Shown here: positions 60,276 to 63,723 of the stretch, piece by piece
Position numbering within the stretch: position 1 is the stretch's first letter
How the letters are laid out: the number at the start of each line of letters is the position of its first letter
From: Acidobacteriota bacterium
GTDB taxonomy: Bacteria; Acidobacteriota; CAIWXX01
NCBI GenBank assembly: GCA_016191015.1
Contig: JACPPM010000238.1
Span: 1 to 63,723, forward strand
Length of the DNA: 63,723 nt
Reading direction: 5' to 3'
The notes under the pieces: generated by a model
What the model saw: only the letters and a program-made list of their open reading frames with translations
Told to the model about the DNA's origin: nothing
Databases searched by the model: none
Made by a program: the position numbers and the translations under genes

Positions 60276-60830
60276 ATGATGTCCACCGTCACGCGGCCAC
60301 GCGCGACGATCGCCGATTACGAACGGCTCCCCGAGGGCGCGCCTTATCAACTGATCGATGGGGAGCTCATCATGACGCCATCGCCGGCTCCGTTTCACCA
60401 GATCGTTTCGGCCCGTCTTGAATTCGCATTGATGGGATTCGTGATCGAACGAGGCCTCGGGACCGTGCTCGATGCCCCGATCGACATCGTCCTCTCGGAG
60501 GGCGATGTCTATCAACCCGACATTATTTTCATCCGCAGCGAGCGTCGCGCGATCATCGGCGAGAAGAACATCCAGGGGGCGCCAGATCTTGTCGTTGAAA
60601 TCCTGTCCCCGTCGACGGCCTACTATGATCTGCGGACGAAAAGGGATATCTACGAGAAGGCGGGCGTTCAGGAGTACTGGGTCGTGGATCCGATGGGGCG
60701 CCAGGTCGAGGTGTTCGCGAATCGCGACGGGCTCTTTTCTCTCGCGGGGCAGTGCCGCGGTGAAGGCCGCATCGAATCGCAGATATTGCCCGGATTCTCG
60801 GTGGATATCGCAAGCCTGTTCCAGCAGTGA
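60276..60830 (+). CDS. Uma2-family PD-(D/E)XK endonuclease-like protein
   Basis: The 184-aa protein has tandem ATGs (60276 and 60279) after AGGGAGGGG. Uma2 motifs are YQLIDGELIMTPSPAPFHQIV, YQPDIIFI (catalytic Asp), APDLVVEILSPSTAYYDLRTKRDIYEKAGVQEYWVVDP (E-x-L and K). These proteins are abundant in cyanobacteria, Deinococcus and Acidobacteriota; the biological role is unclear. An extended -10 (TGGTAGACT, 60247-60255) would start transcription about 14 nt before the ATG. Confidence 0.88.
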   Translation: MMSTVTRPRATIADYERLPEGAPYQLIDGELIMTPSPAPFHQIVSARLEFALMGFVIERGLGTVLDAPIDIVLSEGDVYQPDIIFIRSERRAIIGEKNIQGAPDLVVEILSPSTAYYDLRTKRDIYEKAGVQEYWVVDPMGRQVEVFANRDGLFSLAGQCRGEGRIESQILPGFSVDIASLFQQ

Positions 60831-60864
60831 GGGCGGCGTCCCGCCAGGTGAGATGCGAAACAAC

Positions 60865-60873
60865 TGGTAGAAT
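60865..60873 (+). promoter_or_regulatory. Extended -10 TGGTAGAAT next to the permease start
   Basis: TGGTAGAAT ends 10 nt before the ATG at 60883, so transcription would begin within about 3 nt of the start codon. There is no good -35. It has the same geometry as the leaderless promoters at 36134 and 39329. Confidence 0.4.
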
Positions 60874-60882
60874 GCCCTCCTG

Positions 60883-62088
60883 ATGATCGCCGGCATCGCG
60901 ATTTTCCTCGGCACCTATCTCGTCCTGGCCGTGGGGCGCCTGCCGCCGTTCCGCATGGATCGCACCGGCGCCGCGGTGATCGGAGCCAGCCTGATGGTCG
61001 GGCTGAACGTGCTCACATTGGAAGAGGCGTATGCGGCGGTGAACCATGACACGATCCTGCTCCTCTTCGGCATGATGATCGTCGTTGCGAACCTGCGGTT
61101 GTCGGGCGTTTTCGCTGCGATCAGTGAGTGGGTGGTCGAGCACACTCGGGGGCCAGTGACACTTCTGGCGGCGATCGTGATCGTGGCAGGGATCTTTTCA
61201 GCTTTCTTCGTCAACGACACAATCTGCATCGTGCTCACACCGCTGGTGCTCGAGATTACGAGATCTTCCGGCCGGAATCCGGTGCCGTACCTGCTGGCCG
61301 TGGCGATGGGATCGAACATCGGGAGTGTCGCGACGATCACTGGCAACCCACAAAACATGATGATCGGCAGCTTCTCGGGGATCTCGTACGGGCATTTCTT
61401 CGCGAGACTCGCACCTGTGGCCGGCATCGGGCTCCTCGCCACCGTCGCAGTTCTCTGGATCTTCTACCGGCGTCAGCTCCGGATCGAGGGGCAAGTGACG
61501 CCACGACATCGGGTGATACGGATCAACCGGATGTTGATGTACAAATCGGTGGTCGCGTCGATTGGCATGATCGTCTTGTTCTTCGGCGGGTGGCCGGTCC
61601 CCAAGGTGGCCCTCGTCACCGGAGGTTTGCTGCTGATCACCCGCCGGGTCAAGCCACAGAAGATCTACCGGGAGATCGACTGGCCGCTTCTCGTGCTGTT
61701 CATCGGGCTCTTCATTGTCATCGCGGGGGTGGAAAAGGCGGCACTAACGGAGGAAATGGAGCAGATCGTCGCGCAGTTCAGGCTCGAGAGCGTGGCCATG
61801 TTGAGTGTCGCGGCGGCGGTGCTTTCGAATCTCGTCAGCAACGTCCCTGCCGTGCTCGTCTTCAAGCCTTTTATCAGACACCTCACCGACCCGGACGCCG
61901 CCTGGCTGACGCTCGCGATGTCGTCGACTCTTGCCGGCAATCTCACGGTCCTCGGCTCGATCGCAAACTTGATCGTCGTGCAGCGAGCCCGCCGTGAGGG
62001 TGTCGAGATATCTTTCGCCGAGTACCTCAAGAGCGGCGCGATCGTGACGGCGGTCACGATCGCGATCGGCGTCCTATTCCTCCGCTGA
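60883..62088 (+). CDS. Anion permease, ArsB/NhaD ion-transporter superfamily
   Basis: The 401-aa membrane protein has about 11 TM helices with two inverted halves. The hallmark re-entrant motifs are FFVNDTICIVLTPL/GSNIGSVATITGNPQNMMIG (first half) and SNLVSNVPAVLVF/TLAGNLTVLGSIANLIVV (second half). Substrates in this superfamily include arsenite, sulfate, citrate and Na+/H+; none is indicated here. It is preceded by a near-leaderless promoter. Confidence 0.88.
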   Translation: MIAGIAIFLGTYLVLAVGRLPPFRMDRTGAAVIGASLMVGLNVLTLEEAYAAVNHDTILLLFGMMIVVANLRLSGVFAAISEWVVEHTRGPVTLLAAIVIVAGIFSAFFVNDTICIVLTPLVLEITRSSGRNPVPYLLAVAMGSNIGSVATITGNPQNMMIGSFSGISYGHFFARLAPVAGIGLLATVAVLWIFYRRQLRIEGQVTPRHRVIRINRMLMYKSVVASIGMIVLFFGGWPVPKVALVTGGLLLITRRVKPQKIYREIDWPLLVLFIGLFIVIAGVEKAALTEEMEQIVAQFRLESVAMLSVAAAVLSNLVSNVPAVLVFKPFIRHLTDPDAAWLTLAMSSTLAGNLTVLGSIANLIVVQRARREGVEISFAEYLKSGAIVTAVTIAIGVLFLR

Positions 62089-62098
62089 GAGCAAGGAT

Positions 62099-62170
62099 CG
62101 AGTTCAAAGTCTAAAGTTCAAAGTTCAAGAACGCTGTGCGAGCCACCGGTGCTTTTGAACTTTGAACTAC
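62099..62170. repeat. Family E inverted pair
   Basis: GAGTTCAAAGTCTAAAGTTC (62100-62119) and GTTCAAG follow; the facing arm is TTTTGAACTTTGAACTA (62152-62168). About 25 nt lie between. The arrangement is the same as at 10379-10703 with a shorter interior. It lies between convergent genes. Confidence 0.7.
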
Positions 62171-62177
62171 TACCCTC

Positions 62178-62966
62178 TCAGCGAGTCCCGCCCGACTCTG
62201 AGTACTGCGCGGTCACCTGAACAACCTTGTCCACGGGAATGACACTGACATCGACCGTCCGCTTGCCATCCTCGGTCCTGGCGTTGATGTGGCCCATCGC
62301 CAGAACGCCGGCTTGAACATTCGACTTCTCGACAGTGAAGCCTGAGGCCTTGAGCTCTGTTTCGAAATACTCCAGCACTTTCTCGGCGGAGTCACTTGTC
62401 TGGAACGAGTAGTTGCCGTAGAGCTCGTCCTCACCCGTCTTCGAGAGAGTGCTCATCGGTGTGACGCCCGGATACGAGGGAACCCATGATGGTAACGGTT
62501 CGCCACTGGCGCTCCCGACGGTCATGGTGCCCTCGTCGGAGGTCACCTTGAGTCCCCCTCCCTGGCCTTCTCCGCCGCTGCCTTCGAAGGTCACCTCTTT
62601 GCCCTTCTCGTCTGTGAACTTCAGCTTGCCCTCACTGATGGCCTTCGCATCCATCGTGATCACTTGGCCTGTCTTCGTGTTGCGGACAGTCAGAGTCCCG
62701 TTCTCCTGGTCCTCCGACACGACCTCGAGCTCCGGTGAGGCCGCCACAATCATCTTGGCTGTAAAGATGGCCGGATTCTTGTTGGCCTCCTCGGCGTAGT
62801 TCTTGATCTTGTGCGCTCCCCACCAAAAGACTCCGCCGATCACAATGGTCCCGATGACGACCAAACCCCCGCATCCAATGAGGATCCAGACTAGAGGACT
62901 GGTCCCTTTCTTTGGAGGTGATGCGGGAGTGGCAGGGGGCTGCGGTTGAGGTGCGCTCGTCGCCAT
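62178..62966 (-). CDS. Membrane-anchored protein of unknown function
   Basis: The 262-aa protein begins at ATG 62966 with GGAGAAG upstream. A Pro-rich N-terminus is followed by one TM helix (PLVWILIGCGGLVVIGTIVIGGVFWW). A soluble part has a beta-rich middle (GTLTVRNTKTGQVITMDAKAISEGKLKF) and a C-terminal alpha/beta domain (SAEKVLEYFETELKASGFTVE). No family was recognised. The C-terminal pattern SWVPSYPGVTP...Y...F.T.D...V..YF...L...G resembles small lipoprotein-like domains common in Acidobacteriota. Probably periplasmic-facing. Confidence 0.7.
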   Translation of the reverse strand: MATSAPQPQPPATPASPPKKGTSPLVWILIGCGGLVVIGTIVIGGVFWWGAHKIKNYAEEANKNPAIFTAKMIVAASPELEVVSEDQENGTLTVRNTKTGQVITMDAKAISEGKLKFTDEKGKEVTFEGSGGEGQGGGLKVTSDEGTMTVGSASGEPLPSWVPSYPGVTPMSTLSKTGEDELYGNYSFQTSDSAEKVLEYFETELKASGFTVEKSNVQAGVLAMGHINARTEDGKRTVDVSVIPVDKVVQVTAQYSESGGTR

Positions 62967-62986
62967 GTAAATCTTCTCCTTGTTTT

Positions 62987-63063
62987 TGGAGCGCCCGGAG
63001 GGAATCGAACCCCCGGCCTACAGATTCGAAGTCTGTCGCTCTATCCGATTGAGCTACGGGCGC
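62987..63063 (-). tRNA. tRNA-Arg (UCG anticodon)
   Basis: The acceptor stem is GCGCCCG/CGGGCGC, the D-arm GCTC/GAGC, the anticodon stem ACAGA/TCTGT with loop CTTCGAA (anticodon TCG, reads CGA), and the T-loop TTCGATT with stem GGGGG/CCCTC. The discriminator base is T and CCA is encoded. The gene is a complete 77 nt. The spurious ORFs across it (for example 62946-63206) should be ignored. Confidence 0.97.
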
Positions 63064-63345
63064 ATACCTGTCTCAATATACGCGAGGTTGGCGCGCGCTT
63101 CAACCGGCGAAAAAAATCGGTGTGGGAATCCGAAACAATCTGGTCCAGGGATCATTCACATCGATTCGTGGGGGTGCCCATACCCGAGGTGGCCGATCCC
63201 GGGTAAGGGTAGGCGCGTGGGACTGGCGACCGGTAGCTGCACTCAGCACCCAGCACGCAGAACCGGCACGATCGAGTGATGCAGATCACCACTAAGTTTG
63301 ACAACGATTGATGCCGATTCATAGAATGAGAGAAGGAGGTGCAAG

Positions 63346-63489
63346 TTGAAGTTTGAGGACTATGGCAAGGCGATCCTTGTGCTTGCCGCCGTGACATCCG
63401 CGTTTGCATTGGGCTTCTTCCTGGGGACCGAGACCGAGAAGGCGAAGATCCCGGAGTACCAGGAAGATAACTACGAAGAGCTCGCCTAG
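63346..63489 (+). CDS. 47-aa single-span membrane peptide
   Basis: Too short for the ORF track. A near-perfect ribosome site (GAAGGAGGTG) lies 5 nt before TTG 63346. The product begins LKFEDYGKAI, continues with one hydrophobic span (LVLAAVTSAFALGFFLGTE) and ends in a charged tail (KIPEYQEDNYEELA). The strength of the ribosome site and the bipartite hydrophobic/charged design support a real gene. No family was recognised. The gap 63064-63345 before it shows nothing recognisable. Confidence 0.7.
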   Translation: MKFEDYGKAILVLAAVTSAFALGFFLGTETEKAKIPEYQEDNYEELA

Positions 63490-63548
63490 ACCCATCCTGC
63501 GGTCGCGCAGATTCCAGCGCCCTCCTATCTGCTGATGGCGTTTAGCCC

Positions 63549-63723
63549 AAGACTACGGCAAAGTCCCGGAAACCACAGATTTCACAGATTGACTCGCAGA
63601 TGTCGCCGATTGCTTCGCGCCGACCCGAGAGTGAGGAGCAAGTTGCTCGTCGGTTGAATGCTGGAAGTATCTGCGTAATCTGCGCGGAAATCTGCGCCAT
63701 CTGCGGTTTCGCACGGAACGGCC
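63549..63723 (+). repeat. Family B1 interspersed repeat, copy 3 (runs to the window end)
   Basis: Nearly identical to 35885-36058 over the full length, from AAGACTACGGCAAAG to GCACGGAACGGCC at the last base of the window. The window ends exactly where copy 2 ends, so the element is probably complete. Confidence 0.85.

Noticed and set aside
62987-63063. tRNA-Arg as the attachment site of the island
   Set aside because: It lies about 3.5 kb outside the island and no partial tRNA copy was found at 50.6 or 59.4 kb.

Overview
This is a high-GC bacterial chromosome fragment that looks like Acidobacteriota or a similar soil/sediment lineage. That placement is inferred from content: a Ser/Thr kinase with a TPR tail, a Reg_prop sensor, a HEAT/DUF4388 protein, a slipin-NfeD pair, a 2-oxoacid:ferredoxin oxidoreductase, a homoaconitase resembling yeast LYS4, and many short interspersed repeats of the kind common in such genomes. 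No rRNA or other taxonomic marker confirms it. There is one tRNA gene, tRNA-Arg(UCG). I saw no phage genes, integrase, transposase or CRISPR array.

Layout. 0.5-3.4 kb: minus-strand sixA, ssb, recA and comEA-like genes. 3.7-12.2 kb: plus-strand CsgG-like/TPR protein, NfeD protease, slipin, SPOR protein, a GspE/PilB-like protein with destroyed nucleotide-binding motifs, and lnt. 12.5-15.0 kb: a membrane propeller sensor without a kinase. 15.7-17.7 kb: an ABC ATPase followed by a chimeric gene (permease N-terminus joined in frame to an esterase). 17.7-29.4 kb: a 1973-aa alpha-2-macroglobulin with embedded pseudopilin-like repeats, an acyl-CoA dehydrogenase-SCP2 fusion, a secreted M43-type metalloprotease, an ACT protein and a HEAT/DUF4388 protein. 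29.8-35.8 kb (minus): deaminase, Ser/Thr kinase-TPR protein and amidohydrolase. 36.2-44.8 kb: peptide-binding lipoprotein candidate, two small unknowns, APC permease, Nfu scaffold and Lon-like protease. 44.8-50.6 kb: homoaconitase facing a korDABC operon with a structured leader, then a GNAT gene.

50.6-59.4 kb is an accessory conflict island between the GNAT gene and an asparaginase-domain gene. Its core is a tightly packed minus-strand operon: vapB - vapC - (PD-(D/E)XK nuclease + STAND-like P-loop + long helical tail, 1237 aa) - HTH protein - class III-type nucleotide cyclase. Junctions are 4 to 8 nt overlaps or a few-nt gap. To its right lies a 5'-truncated Rhs gene with a Cys-rich C-terminal tip and an adjacent multi-TM candidate immunity protein. 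The island is bordered by a duplicated GNAT 3' half and by a scar stitched from pieces of the big ATPase, vapC and asparaginase genes. This operon is the best candidate for an undescribed defence system.

59.6-63.7 kb: asparaginase-domain protein, Uma2 endonuclease-like protein, anion permease, membrane-anchored unknown, tRNA-Arg and a 47-aa membrane peptide missed by the ORF track. Most gaps are filled by five interspersed repeat families (called A, B1, B2, C/D and E below), several present in inverted copies. All identities and base compositions were judged by eye.
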